This document shows positions 26,784 through 35,185 of a stretch of 52,201 bases of DNA, one piece after another. The number at the start of each line of letters is the position of its first letter. The first letter of the stretch is position 1. A program made the position numbers and the translations under genes. Source of the DNA: Pseudomonadota bacterium (GTDB lineage Bacteria > Pseudomonadota > Alphaproteobacteria > Rhizobiales > Xanthobacteraceae); contig JAFECJ010000031.1 in assembly GCA_018242205.1 (NCBI GenBank), positions 1-52,201 of the forward strand, written 5' to 3'. The notes under the pieces are model-generated. The model saw only the letters and a program-made list of their open reading frames with translations, was not told the DNA's origin and made no database searches.

Positions 26784-27203
26784 ATGAACGATACCACCAC
26801 TTCGGGAAATTTTATCGAACTGACGGCGTCAATCGTCTCGGCTTACGTCAGCAACAACAGCGTTGCGGCCGCTGATATTCCGGCGTTGATCAACCAGGTG
26901 CACGCGGCGCTGACGAGCGTTTCGGGTGGCGGCATCGAGTCGGCAAGCGAGCCCTTAAAACCGGCCATCGCCGTGAAGAAGTCGATCACGCCTGAGTACA
27001 TCGTCTGTCTCGAGGACGGCAAGAAATTCAAGTCGCTCAAGCGTCACCTGCGAACGCAATACAACATGACGCCCGAGCAATATCGGGAGAAATGGAACCT
27101 GGGTCCCGATTATCCAATGGTCGCGCCGAATTATGCGGCTGCCCGGTCACAACTGGCCAAAGACATGGGGCTCGGCCAGCAACGGCGCCGGCGGACGAAA
27201 TAG
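26784..27203 (+). CDS. mucR: MucR/Ros family transcriptional regulator
   Basis: A 139-residue regulator of the Ros/MucR family, which controls exopolysaccharide, motility and cell-cycle genes in alphaproteobacteria by binding AT-rich DNA and acting as a nucleoid-like protein. The N-terminal half carries the oligomerisation helix (LTASIVSAYVSNNSV). The C-terminal zinc-finger-like domain reads IVCLEDGKKFKSLKRHL then NMTPEQYREKWNLGPDYPMVAPNYAA. The metal set is C, D, H with Q where a last His is usual, so zinc binding may be weak or absent. Start ATG 26784 has GAGG about eight bases upstream. Confidence 0.93.
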   Translation: MNDTTTSGNFIELTASIVSAYVSNNSVAAADIPALINQVHAALTSVSGGGIESASEPLKPAIAVKKSITPEYIVCLEDGKKFKSLKRHLRTQYNMTPEQYREKWNLGPDYPMVAPNYAAARSQLAKDMGLGQQRRRRTK

Positions 27204-27374
27204 TCGCACGGGCGGGAGCGGCCTCGATCGTCACCCTTTCGGCCGATCTGCCGGCGAACAAGGCCGCTGTGACGCCCTTTGTGACTTTGACGGAATTTAT
27301 TTCTTTTTTGAGAAATTAGTCCTTGAACGGCGACGGCTCTCTTGCTATGGGGATGTGATCCTAGCGAGGTGAAT

Positions 27375-28052
27375 ATGCCCGACGCGGCCCGAAATGCCCC
27401 CAGAACCAAAGTCGACGCCGGCGCGCTTGCGGCACCGCCGGCTGCCGAAACGCCGCATGTCGAGGTGCCTGGCGCGCCGAAGCCTGAGGTCGGCTCTTGG
27501 CGGGCCCGTCATTTGGCGATCACGGAGCGCATGGTCGACACCGGCACCGGCGTCCGCCGCGTTACCGTCGACGCTGATGAAAGCCCGCTCGTCTGGCTCG
27601 CCCGGCGCCGCGGCCGCGACGGCCGCGCACTCATTGCCCCGCATCAGTGGCAGGCCGGCGAGCGACTGCGCGCCGACTTCACGCGCGGCCAGATGATGCC
27701 ACGAACGACGTCAGACTGGTCGAGCGGGGTCGCATCCGAACGTCGCGGTCCGTCGAACGCGGCCGCCAATTTCACCGACGCGACACTCGCCGCGCGCCAG
27801 CGTGTCAGCGCCGCGCTCGAGGCGGTGGGGCCGGAATTCTCCGGTCTGCTCCTCGACCTTTGCTGTTTTCTGAAGGGACTCGAAGACCTCGAGCGCGACC
27901 GAGGCTGGCCGGCGCGCTCCGCCAAGGTGGTACTGCAACTGGCGCTCGATCGCCTGGCGCGGCACTACGGCTATATGTCCGAGGCACGCGGTAAACCGCA
28001 TGCGGCGGTGCGCACCTGGCTCGCGGAGGATGCCGGCTTTCGCGTCGAGTGA
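27375..28052 (+). CDS. DUF6456 domain protein
   Basis: A 225-residue protein with a disordered alanine/proline-rich N terminus and a C-terminal region of about 140 residues: SPLVWLARRRGRDGRALIAPHQWQAGERLR followed by a helical part ending LALDRLARHYGY. This matches the DUF6456 family found in alphaproteobacteria, function unknown; the two-part helical layout could be a DNA-binding fold but no motif proves it. Start ATG 27375 is preceded by GAGGTGAAT. An AT-rich run (about 27290-27320) lies upstream. Convergent with sufE. Confidence 0.8.
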   Translation: MPDAARNAPRTKVDAGALAAPPAAETPHVEVPGAPKPEVGSWRARHLAITERMVDTGTGVRRVTVDADESPLVWLARRRGRDGRALIAPHQWQAGERLRADFTRGQMMPRTTSDWSSGVASERRGPSNAAANFTDATLAARQRVSAALEAVGPEFSGLLLDLCCFLKGLEDLERDRGWPARSAKVVLQLALDRLARHYGYMSEARGKPHAAVRTWLAEDAGFRVE

Positions 28053-28057
28053 AGGGA

Positions 28058-28486
28058 TCAGGCGGCAGCTTGCGCCGCCGCGGCCTCGGCGCGGATACGC
28101 TCGACCATCGAACGCAGGCCATTCGATCGCTGTGGCGTCAAATTTTCGCGCAAGCCGATGCGGTCGAACAGCACAAGCGCATCGGTCGCCAGGATGTCGC
28201 GCGCGGTCTTGCCGGAATAGAGCGCAATGAGAATGGCGACGAGGCCGCGGACGATGTGGGCGTCGCTGTCACCCTGAAACGTCAAAACGGGGCCGTCAGG
28301 GCCCCCGCGCTCGACGTGGCTCGTCAGCCAGACCTGGCTGGCGCAGCCCTGCACTTTGTTGGCTTCGGTGCGATCCGCGTCCGCCATGGCCGGCAATTCG
28401 CGGCCAAGTTCGATCACATAGCGATAGCGGTCGTCCCACTCATCGAGCAGCGTAAAGTTTTCAACGATATCGTCGATGGCGGTCAT
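28058..28486 (-). CDS. sufE: SufE family cysteine desulfuration protein
   Basis: A 142-residue SufE-type sulfur acceptor, which takes persulfide sulfur from the desulfurase SufS and passes it to the Fe-S scaffold. The opening IDDIVENFTLLDEWDDRYRYVIELG is the family signature, and the acceptor cysteine lies in NKVQGCASQVWL. The remainder, GDSDAHIVRGLVAILIALYSGKTARDIL, is also typical. It is away from any suf operon in this window. The gene lies 5 bases from the convergent DUF6456 stop. Confidence 0.95.
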   Translation of the reverse strand: MTAIDDIVENFTLLDEWDDRYRYVIELGRELPAMADADRTEANKVQGCASQVWLTSHVERGGPDGPVLTFQGDSDAHIVRGLVAILIALYSGKTARDILATDALVLFDRIGLRENLTPQRSNGLRSMVERIRAEAAAAQAAA

Positions 28487-28647
28487 TCGGTCGCGGTCAC
28501 ATGATCTCTTGAGATATCCGCGAAGCTTCTGGGCCGTACGCGACCGCAGAGCTCCGTGTGACCGGTATATAGGCTTGGGCGGCCAATCGCCAAATGCCGC
28601 CGTTACGGTGGTCGCCGGCGGATCAAATGATCTGATCCGCCGGCAAT

Positions 28648-29094
28648 TCAGACCGAAGAGCGGCCGGCGCGAGCTTCACGGCGCGGCGGCAGCGGCACCG
28701 GCGCATGGAATGCCGGCCTGAGATCGGCCGGGGTCAGGGTACCCTTGGCAGCATTGTCTTTGATCGAGCCAGTGGCGGAGACGCCGATGGTCCGGGTCGG
28801 CTCATCGGCCGGTGCAGCCTTGACGTCGGCGAGCTTGGTGCTGACGAACTCGAAGATCGTACGGGCGCCAGCCTCGGCGCGATGGCCGATCGCGGTCGCG
28901 ACCTTGCCGCCGACTACGCAGGCGGTCGGATTGCGGTCGCAGAAACCGCGCATGTCGGACACCGCGGCGCTGGCCAGCGTCACCGCTTGCACCGCATCGA
29001 TCTGCGCATCCGGCGTCGCGGCCTTCTCGCCGCTACCCGGCAGAAGCACGCATACAACCGTCAGCCAGAAGGCCATTCGAAGCAGAAAGAACAT
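28648..29094 (-). CDS. DUF5330 domain protein
   Basis: A 148-residue protein starting with a hydrophobic segment (MFFLLRMAFWLTVVCVLLPG), a signal peptide or anchor. DAVQAVTLASAAVSDMRGFCDRNPTACVVGG, with its two cysteines, is the DUF5330 core. The C-terminal third is low-complexity and proline/arginine-rich. Function unknown; the family is confined to alphaproteobacteria as far as I know. Alone on its strand between sufE and the intergenic region before the histidine kinase. Confidence 0.82.
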   Translation of the reverse strand: MFFLLRMAFWLTVVCVLLPGSGEKAATPDAQIDAVQAVTLASAAVSDMRGFCDRNPTACVVGGKVATAIGHRAEAGARTIFEFVSTKLADVKAAPADEPTRTIGVSATGSIKDNAAKGTLTPADLRPAFHAPVPLPPRREARAGRSSV

Positions 29095-29531
29095 GACCCA
29101 CCCATTATCGTCCCCGACGGCTTTTTCGCCGCCTTGTATTCAAAACTAGCAGACAGCCTTGAAGCTGTCGTTCGCAATGAAGCGCGCATTTGCAGCAAAC
29201 TTGACGCGACTTTGGCGCAAATTCGATGAGAATTTTAAATGCCGGCAATTGACTAAAGTTTTAGCGATCAGGCGCCTTGCACTATGCCGCCGCCGTTACG
29301 CGATATTGGCCCATGGTTACCGCTGAGGTAACGATTGGACGGCGCGGCTGCCTGATCCGCATTTCGGCAACCGAAATTTCACCATGACCTGCAAATGGCG
29401 CCCGCAATTTGGCCTGTTTCGGCACCGCCGTAGCGCCGCGACCGCTCCCCCTTAGCTTTCGCTTAAGCGACCGCCCCCTAATGTCCGTGCCTGAATAAGG
29501 GGCGCGTCTGGTCTGGCGTGATAATGGGACA
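29095..29531. other. Intergenic region with near-CtrA box
   Basis: A 437-base gap between the divergent DUF5330 and histidine kinase genes. I see no credible reading frame. It carries several short runs of T and A near 29236-29262. The clearest element is TTAG-N7-TTAA at 29452-29466, a one-mismatch version of the CtrA box, 66-80 bases before the kinase start. Confidence 0.45.
29452..29466 (+). promoter_or_regulatory. Near-CtrA box before histidine kinase gene
   Basis: TTAG (29452-29455), seven bases, TTAA (29463-29466) differs from the CtrA consensus at one position. It is 66 bases before the GTG start of the PAS histidine kinase gene. The same TTAG-N7-TTAA pattern recurs at 33489-33503. Such short degenerate sites occur by chance, so support is modest. 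Confidence 0.3.
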
Positions 29532-31349
29532 GTGAGTTTCCTCACACCACTGTGGCACTATGTCGATGCTTTGGTGTATCCGGCCGCCCGGCAGGATGCG
29601 CTGACGGCGGCCCGCCATCGCGCCTTCATCGCACCGCGGCTGATTGGCAGCTTCGCCGCGCTGGCCAGCTTTCCGGTCTTCGTCGCCGTTCGCGGCGTCC
29701 CGAGCATTCTCGAAGTCGGCGTCTTTGCCTGGCTGGTGGCGCCGATCCTGATTGCCTATTTCCTGTCACGCACCGGCCGTTATGAAGCGGCGCATGTGCT
29801 GTCGTCGCTGGCGCTGACCGGGCTCGTCCTCGCCGTTGCCTTTTGCACCGGAGGCATCGCCTCCTTCGCGGCGATCTGGCTGGTCGTCGTTCCGCTCGAA
29901 GCTTCGCTCTCGGCGTCACGCCGCGTCGTGGCGCTAGCGTCGATCTTTGCTCTCGTGGCCGCAGGCGTGTTGTTGATTGCCAGCGCGTCGGGCCTGCTGC
30001 CGCCGGTGCATTCGACCGCCAATGAACATGGCGCGCTTGCGGCGCTCGGTGTCGTTTCGGCTGCTCTCTACGCGACCGGTCTCGCTCTCGGCGCCGAATC
30101 TCTTGCCCGCACCAGTGTCTGGCTGCTCTATGCCGAGGAAGACCGTTATCGTCTGCTGGCGCGCAACATGACGGATGTTATCACGCGTCACGGGAAGAAC
30201 GGCGAGGTATTGTTCGTCTCGCCCGCCGCCGAATCGCTGTTCTGTGTGAAGCCGGCGGCGCTGGCCGGCCACGGCCTGTTTGATCACGTCCACGTCGCCG
30301 ATCGTCCGGCTTTCCTCACTGCGCTGGCCGATGCCTCGGTGCATGGCGAGGGGCGCTCCGTTGAATTTCGCATTCGCCGCGGTGACGACAGCGGCCAGAG
30401 TGGTCGGTTTGTCTGGGTCGAAATGCGGTGCCGGCCGTTGAACGAAGCAGACGCCGAAGCGGCGACCGGCGAGAGCGAAGTCGTCGCCGTGCTGCGCGAC
30501 ATCAGCGAACGCAAGGCGCATGAGCAGGCGATCGAAGTCGCTCGTGCCGAGCAGGAACGCGCCAGCCTGTCAAAGAGCCGGTTTCTCGCGACTATGAGTC
30601 ACGAACTGCGCACGCCGCTCAACGCCATCATCGGCTTCTCCGAGATGCTGACCAAGGATAATCTGGTGGTGCAGCCGGAGCGGCGACTGGAATATGCGCG
30701 CCTGATCAACGAATCCGGTCACCATTTGCTGTCGGTCGTAAACGGCATCCTCGACATGTCGAAGATGGAGACCGGCAACTTCGAAATCACCCCCGAACCA
30801 TTCGCGCCGGCGCCGGTCGTCGCCGGCTGTTGCGATTTGCTGGCGCTCAAAGCGCGCGACGCCGGCGTCGAGATCAAGTCGCGCGTCCAGATCGATCTAC
30901 CGGAAATCGTCGGCGATCGCCGCGCCTTCAACCAGATACTGATCAATCTGATGTCGAACGCCATCAAGTTCACGCCGCGGGGCGGGTGCGTGACGGTCAG
31001 CGCGCAGCGCAATGGCAGCAAGATCGACGTTGCCGTCGAGGATAACGGTGTCGGTATCGGTGAAGCCGATCTGCCGCGCCTCGGCGAAGCATTCTTCCAG
31101 GCCCGCGGCACTTACGATCGCCGTCATGACGGCACCGGACTCGGTCTCTCGATCGTCAAGGGACTTGTGAAACTGCATTACGGTGATATCGATATCCGCA
31201 GTCGGTTGGGCGAGGGAACGCGGGTGACCGTGAGCCTGCCGATCGATTGCGAAAATCATAAAGTCCCGGCCGATCCGATCCGGCTGGTGACGGAGCGGGC
31301 GGGGGAACTCGCCGCGGCCGCCAATGTTCCGGTGAAGAAAAGTGCCTAA
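29532..31349 (+). CDS. PAS sensor histidine kinase (DivJ/PleC-like)
   Basis: A 605-residue membrane kinase. Residues about 33-195 form five or six hydrophobic segments. A PAS domain (about 203-330) ends VLRDISERKAHEQAI. HisKA follows with H357 in SHELRTPLNAIIGFSEML, and the ATPase domain has N box NLMSNAIKFT, G1 DNGVGIG and GTGLGLSIVKGL. The sequence HHLLSVVNGILDMSKMETGNFEI and the fold order resemble the DivJ/PleC cell-fate kinases of the CtrA network, and a near-CtrA box lies upstream; assignment to either is inference. Start GTG 29532. Its end overlaps the next gene by 8 bases. Confidence 0.9.
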   Translation: MSFLTPLWHYVDALVYPAARQDALTAARHRAFIAPRLIGSFAALASFPVFVAVRGVPSILEVGVFAWLVAPILIAYFLSRTGRYEAAHVLSSLALTGLVLAVAFCTGGIASFAAIWLVVVPLEASLSASRRVVALASIFALVAAGVLLIASASGLLPPVHSTANEHGALAALGVVSAALYATGLALGAESLARTSVWLLYAEEDRYRLLARNMTDVITRHGKNGEVLFVSPAAESLFCVKPAALAGHGLFDHVHVADRPAFLTALADASVHGEGRSVEFRIRRGDDSGQSGRFVWVEMRCRPLNEADAEAATGESEVVAVLRDISERKAHEQAIEVARAEQERASLSKSRFLATMSHELRTPLNAIIGFSEMLTKDNLVVQPERRLEYARLINESGHHLLSVVNGILDMSKMETGNFEITPEPFAPAPVVAGCCDLLALKARDAGVEIKSRVQIDLPEIVGDRRAFNQILINLMSNAIKFTPRGGCVTVSAQRNGSKIDVAVEDNGVGIGEADLPRLGEAFFQARGTYDRRHDGTGLGLSIVKGLVKLHYGDIDIRSRLGEGTRVTVSLPIDCENHKVPADPIRLVTERAGELAAAANVPVKKSA

Positions 31350-32112
31350 GCGTAAGTCCAAAGCAGCCGCCATCGCGATCGATGACACTGAAGCCGGCGG
31401 GCTCGGTAGCTTTATCGCTTCTCATCCGCGCGAATGCGTCGCCGCGCTGCTCGGCACCGCCGCCGTAACCATCATTTTCGTCAACGCGCTGTATCTGCAG
31501 AAGGGGCCGCACCCGGCGCCGATCTTCGCCACAAGGCCGGCTGCGATCACCGCGGCGCAAAAGCCGGTGGTCGTGCCGCCGGCGCCATCGTCGGCGCTGT
31601 TGCCACCGCCAGCCATGCAGGCACCGGTCGTCGCGCCTTCAGCTTCCCAACCGCTTAATCGCGTCCAGGTTATCGCCGAAATACAGCGCGAATTGACGCG
31701 ACGCGGATATTACGACGGCACGGCCGACGGTATCTGGGGCGCGAAAACCGATGCCGGCGCGCGCGACTTCGCGCAGGCCGCCGGCGTGAAGGTCGATCCG
31801 AATGCGCCTGACGACTTGCTGCGTGCCTTGACGGCATCGAAGGCATCGAAGGTTTCTGCGGCCCCGGTGCCGCAGCCCGCGCATCGCGACCAGATCGCCG
31901 AGCTGCTGGCGCCATCGCCACGCGTCCAGGCCATCCAGCGTGCGCTGGCGGATTTCGGTTACGGCCAGATCAAGCCGACCGGCACCTTCGACGCCGCGAC
32001 ACGCACGGCGATCGAGAAGTTCGAGCGCGATCATCGTATGCCGGTGACCGGGCAGATTTCGGATCGCTTCGTGCGCGAACTGTCGTCGATGGCCGGGCGG
32101 CCGCTCGACTAA
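31342..32112 (+). CDS. Peptidoglycan-binding domain protein
   Basis: A 256-residue protein anchored by one membrane segment (about 33-50), with a proline-rich periplasmic linker (about 60-105). Two PG_binding_1 type units follow: VIAEIQRELTRRGYYDGTADGIWGAKTDAGARDF and VQAIQRALADFGYGQIKPTGTFDAATRTAIEKFERDH, each with the D-G-x-x-G-x-x-T pattern, the second a bit degenerate. Start GTG 31342 lies within the end of the histidine kinase gene (8-base overlap), so the two are cotranscribed. A role in sensing or anchoring to the cell wall in concert with the kinase is plausible (inference). Confidence 0.88.
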   Translation: MPKRKSKAAAIAIDDTEAGGLGSFIASHPRECVAALLGTAAVTIIFVNALYLQKGPHPAPIFATRPAAITAAQKPVVVPPAPSSALLPPPAMQAPVVAPSASQPLNRVQVIAEIQRELTRRGYYDGTADGIWGAKTDAGARDFAQAAGVKVDPNAPDDLLRALTASKASKVSAAPVPQPAHRDQIAELLAPSPRVQAIQRALADFGYGQIKPTGTFDAATRTAIEKFERDHRMPVTGQISDRFVRELSSMAGRPLD

Positions 32113-32162
32113 TCAACAGCGCCGATTGGCCGCCAACGGGCGCTCCGTGCTAGCAGGGTCCG

Positions 32163-32513
32163 ATGCGGCTGAAATCGAGCATCTGGGTCGCGGCCTATGT
32201 GCGCCGCTGCAACGTCGAAGGCGCCTTCGCCGCAGTGCGCAAGCGCGGCGCCGACGAAGCGGGTGCCATTTTCATCGTCATCAATCGCCTCGACGGCACG
32301 GCGGTGCTTTTTGGCCCGGCGCCGCAAGCCAGCTTCGACGACGAGGCGCCCACCGACCGCAGCTTCAGCATCGTTGCGGGGCGTGACGGTCCCGTGCCCG
32401 AGGCCGATGTCGAGGCGCGCCTGCAGAAGGAAATACGCTTCGATCCCGATCTCTGGATCGTCGAATGCGAAGATCGCGCCGGTCGGCACTTTCTCGACCG
32501 GGTCGTCGCCTGA
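32163..32513 (+). CDS. DUF1491 family protein
   Basis: A 116-residue protein of the DUF1491 family, a short alphaproteobacterial family of unknown function. The opening RLKSSIWVAAYVRRCNVEGAFAAVRKRGADEAGAIFIVIN, then FDPDLWIVECEDRAGRHFL, is diagnostic. It lies 50 bases after the peptidoglycan-binding protein gene on the same strand and may be a third member of that operon. Confidence 0.92.
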   Translation: MRLKSSIWVAAYVRRCNVEGAFAAVRKRGADEAGAIFIVINRLDGTAVLFGPAPQASFDDEAPTDRSFSIVAGRDGPVPEADVEARLQKEIRFDPDLWIVECEDRAGRHFLDRVVA

Positions 32514-32515
32514 CG

Positions 32516-33439
32516 TTAGCGCGTGGCCTTCTGGGCCGTGCCGATATCGCGGGCGTCGCTGCGTCGAGCCTCACGCGCCAGCGGTCGGCGCACGGTTCGG
32601 GCGTCGTCCTGATACACCGGTTCGTGACGCGATCGGGCCACCAGCGCCGGCGCGAGTTCGCGCCAGATCGATACCATGTGAGCCGCCGCCATGACCGAGA
32701 TCTCGTCGAAAAGAATGGCGAGATCGAACACCCGTTCGACCGATTGGCCGATCGCTGGGTTGAGAAATAACAGAATGCGCTGCAGCACCGCAGCCTTGAT
32801 ACCCAGCGCCTTGGCGATAACGACGAGCGGCTCGCCGGATGGGTCCTGGACAATGCGATCGGCGAGTTCCCGGCGGATCCGCAACACGCCGGCGAGCAGC
32901 CGTGCAAATTCGGCCTGATGACGTTTGAGTGCGGCGGTTTCCAGTTGCCCGACGATATCAGGAGAAACCGTCGGGGAAAGCGCGCGGTCCGCAACGACGT
33001 CGAGATTGAGCATGATCAGCCGTCGCTCATCGCGGCTGGCGGTGAAGAACACCTCGATCAGGTCGTCATCCGCCTGGGTTTCGGCGGGCTCGGGTGCCGG
33101 CCGTGGCTGCCGGATGTCTTCGCCGAAGGCCACGGCGGGCAGAGCCAGGCTGGCGTGGGGCGTTGCGTTCGCCGTTTTGAGCTTGCTCACGACGGCTTCC
33201 GGGGCGGCTGGGTAGCGCGATAGGGTCGCCGCGACCACGGCGCGCGTCGGTTCGTCGACCGCGTCGATCAGGCCGAGCGCCAGTTCGACGTACTGGGTCG
33301 TTTCGTCGTCGCTGTGCGACGGCTTTTGGACATAGAGATCGGTAATCACGCGCAGCAGGGTCGGCCGGACGTCGACGCCGTCACGGCAGGCAAGATCGAC
33401 GAGGCTGTCGATCGGCGAAATGTCGGGCTGCTGGCTCAT
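32516..33439 (-). CDS. DUF2336 domain protein
   Basis: A 307-residue helical protein. The core matches DUF2336 (helical repeats such as VRPTLLRVITDLYV, TRAVVAATLSRYPAAPEAVV, ALGIKAAVLQRILLFLNPAIGQSVERVFDLAILFDEI). The C terminus is arginine-rich and variable. Cytoplasmic by lack of a signal peptide. Members occur widely in alphaproteobacteria without known function. It converges on DUF1491 with 2 bases between stops. A near-CtrA box (TTAG-N7-TTAACC) lies 50-64 bases upstream of its start. Confidence 0.85.
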   Translation of the reverse strand: MSQQPDISPIDSLVDLACRDGVDVRPTLLRVITDLYVQKPSHSDDETTQYVELALGLIDAVDEPTRAVVAATLSRYPAAPEAVVSKLKTANATPHASLALPAVAFGEDIRQPRPAPEPAETQADDDLIEVFFTASRDERRLIMLNLDVVADRALSPTVSPDIVGQLETAALKRHQAEFARLLAGVLRIRRELADRIVQDPSGEPLVVIAKALGIKAAVLQRILLFLNPAIGQSVERVFDLAILFDEISVMAAAHMVSIWRELAPALVARSRHEPVYQDDARTVRRPLAREARRSDARDIGTAQKATR

Positions 33440-33488
33440 GCTACTTTGGACAAAACCTTGCGCGCGACGGCACTTTAGAAGGGCCGCG

Positions 33489-33505
33489 TTAGCAGAGCGT
33501 TAACC
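33489..33505. promoter_or_regulatory. Near-CtrA box before DUF2336 gene
   Basis: TTAG (33489-33492), seven bases, TTAACC (33500-33505), one mismatch from TTAA-N7-TTAACC. It is 50 bases upstream of the minus-strand DUF2336 gene and about 140 upstream of the plus-strand small gene at 33645. The TTAACC extension is the stronger half-site in the CtrA literature. Function is not proven. Confidence 0.3.
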
Positions 33506-33644
33506 TTGCGGCCCCTTTAATTGAAGCACCGACCCGGCAGGTCCGTGAGCAGCATGTACCGTTCGTCAAGCAAGGAAGTGAGTTTCAGAGACGTGTTCAT
33601 GCGTTGAGCGATGCGGTTGAGGCCGGGACGGAAAGGGGACTGAA

Positions 33645-33830
33645 ATGGGCGAAGTCATCCGTTTTCCCGAAAACGCCGGCCTTGGACGGGGCCGCTATAT
33701 CGACGCGAGCGCGGAACCAGCGACGGTGATCATTCTTCCGGTAATTCGTATCGATCGCGGTCCAGACGGGCAGGAGCCGGACACCGGTAGCAGCCCGGGC
33801 CGCCGCCGCCGCCGCCGTCTCGCGCGCTGA
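33645..33830 (+). CDS. Small arginine-tailed protein
   Basis: A 61-residue protein beginning MGEVIRFPENAGLGRGRYID and ending in a run of seven arginines within GRRRRRRLAR. The MGEVIRFP opening occurs in short Hyphomicrobiales proteins. A GGGG lies 6-9 bases before the ATG, supporting translation. No domain is recognised. The arginine tail could bind nucleic acid or acidic lipids (inference). It precedes the lipoprotein gene by 20 bases and may be cotranscribed. Confidence 0.5.
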   Translation: MGEVIRFPENAGLGRGRYIDASAEPATVIILPVIRIDRGPDGQEPDTGSSPGRRRRRRLAR

Positions 33831-33850
33831 CCTTCGAAAGCGAGCGGACG

Positions 33851-34618
33851 ATGCGAGCTTCGCCGCGGCTATCGCCGCTTTTCCCGGCCTTCTGCCTTGC
33901 TCTTTTGCTGGCCGGCTGCGGCGTCAATGGTGATTTCGGTGAGGTCAATCCGTCGCTGGTGCGCGACGATATCCACGATTGGGTCGGGCGCGACGATGCC
34001 AAGGGCCGGCCGATCTCGCCTTCCAGCTTCGAACTCACCGACGACGAGCGGCAATTGCGCGACCTCGGCTATCCGCTGCTCGAGCCGCCCTACAACCGGC
34101 AGAAGGCCCATTCGGTCCTCAGCGAATACGGCATGACGCCGTGGATTCTCAAACAATCGGCCAACCCGGCCGCCTATTACGATCACATGATGGAGCGGGG
34201 GGTGTTCTCCCAGAACGTGCGATCGCCATCTTCGCGATACGCCGTGCTGATCGACGACATCCGCAACGACAGCGAACGGCTGCCGCAATTCTTCGCCACC
34301 GCCGGCCGTGTGGTCGACATGGACATCAAGCGCAAGAAGAGCCTCGCATTCATCCGGTCCCTGACGCAGGCCGAGCGCACCAACACCCTCAATCGCATTC
34401 GCGAGAACGACCGGGTCATCATGCTGGTGCGCACGAGCCTCGAGCGCCGCGTCGCCAGCTATCGTTATGCCCTGGAGCGGCTGGTGATCTCGTCGCCGTC
34501 GAACGACGCGGTGACGGCCGAGCAGATGCTCAACCAGCTTGCCACCCAGGTCGGCTATTTCCAGAATCGCACCGCGCCGACCTATCAGCGCGGCCCGAGC
34601 CTCGCCTATCAGCGCTGA
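33851..34618 (+). CDS. Lipoprotein of unknown function
   Basis: A 255-residue protein with a lipoprotein signal: hydrophobic core LFPAFCLALLLAGC, lipobox LAGC (Cys at about 23), so it is a membrane lipoprotein, outer or inner leaflet not told. The mature part is helical and charged, with QSANPAAYYDHMMERGVFSQNVRSP, followed by LPQFFATAGRVVDMDIKRKKSLAFIRSLT and a coiled-coil-like middle. No family recognised with confidence. Its stop abuts that of the convergent DUF1254-like gene (34616-34621) in a perfect palindrome. Confidence 0.72.
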   Translation: MRASPRLSPLFPAFCLALLLAGCGVNGDFGEVNPSLVRDDIHDWVGRDDAKGRPISPSSFELTDDERQLRDLGYPLLEPPYNRQKAHSVLSEYGMTPWILKQSANPAAYYDHMMERGVFSQNVRSPSSRYAVLIDDIRNDSERLPQFFATAGRVVDMDIKRKKSLAFIRSLTQAERTNTLNRIRENDRVIMLVRTSLERRVASYRYALERLVISSPSNDAVTAEQMLNQLATQVGYFQNRTAPTYQRGPSLAYQR

Positions 34619-35185
34619 TCAGCGCGCGGCGGCCGTCGGCATCGTTTGCGGCGTACAGCGGGCATTGGCGATCGTCGCCTGCGCCATCGGTAGCAATCCG
34701 GGTTCCGGCGCCAGTGCGCGGATCGCAATCAGCCCCGTCGTCGTCGGCGATTCCACGATCAGACGGTCGGCGGCGGTGATGTCTTCGTCTTCCGGCATCT
34801 GGCTTTTCTGGTCGGGCGTCATCAGATCGAGCTCGATGATGCGGCGGCCGGCCGCGCGGTCGTTGATGGCGTAATAAGCGACGTCGTAGCGCGTATAGAA
34901 CGACACCGACGTGTAGGCGAGGCTCACCGGCACGCTGAGTTTGATCGGTCCCTTCGATAGATCGTAGCGGCAGATGCCGGCGGCGAAGGCGGGGTCCATA
35001 TACGGCATCACGGCGCTCGCCGGTTTCGGTTCGGGCAGCGCGGTCACCGTGTTGACCGGCGCCTTGTCGATCAGACGGGCATAGGCATCCTGCGTCGCCG
35101 TGCGCGGCAACAGGATAATGGTGCCGAGATGAACGACGCCGCCGAGTAGCGCGCCGCCGAACAAGAGGAGCATCCAGCGGATCAC
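34619..35185 (-). CDS. DUF1254-like membrane protein
   Basis: A 188-residue protein with an N-terminal anchor or signal (MIRWMLLLFGGALLGGVVHLG), then TQDAYARLIDKAP, YDLSKGPIKLSVPVSLAYTSVSFYTRYDVAYYAINDRAA and a C-terminal region typical of the short DUF1254-type half found beside DUF1214 in this lineage. Function unknown. Start GTG 35185 overlaps the DUF1214 stop by 4 bases (GTGA), with AGGAG upstream. Forms an operon with the DUF1214 gene. Confidence 0.78.
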   Translation of the reverse strand: MIRWMLLLFGGALLGGVVHLGTIILLPRTATQDAYARLIDKAPVNTVTALPEPKPASAVMPYMDPAFAAGICRYDLSKGPIKLSVPVSLAYTSVSFYTRYDVAYYAINDRAAGRRIIELDLMTPDQKSQMPEDEDITAADRLIVESPTTTGLIAIRALAPEPGLLPMAQATIANARCTPQTMPTAAAR

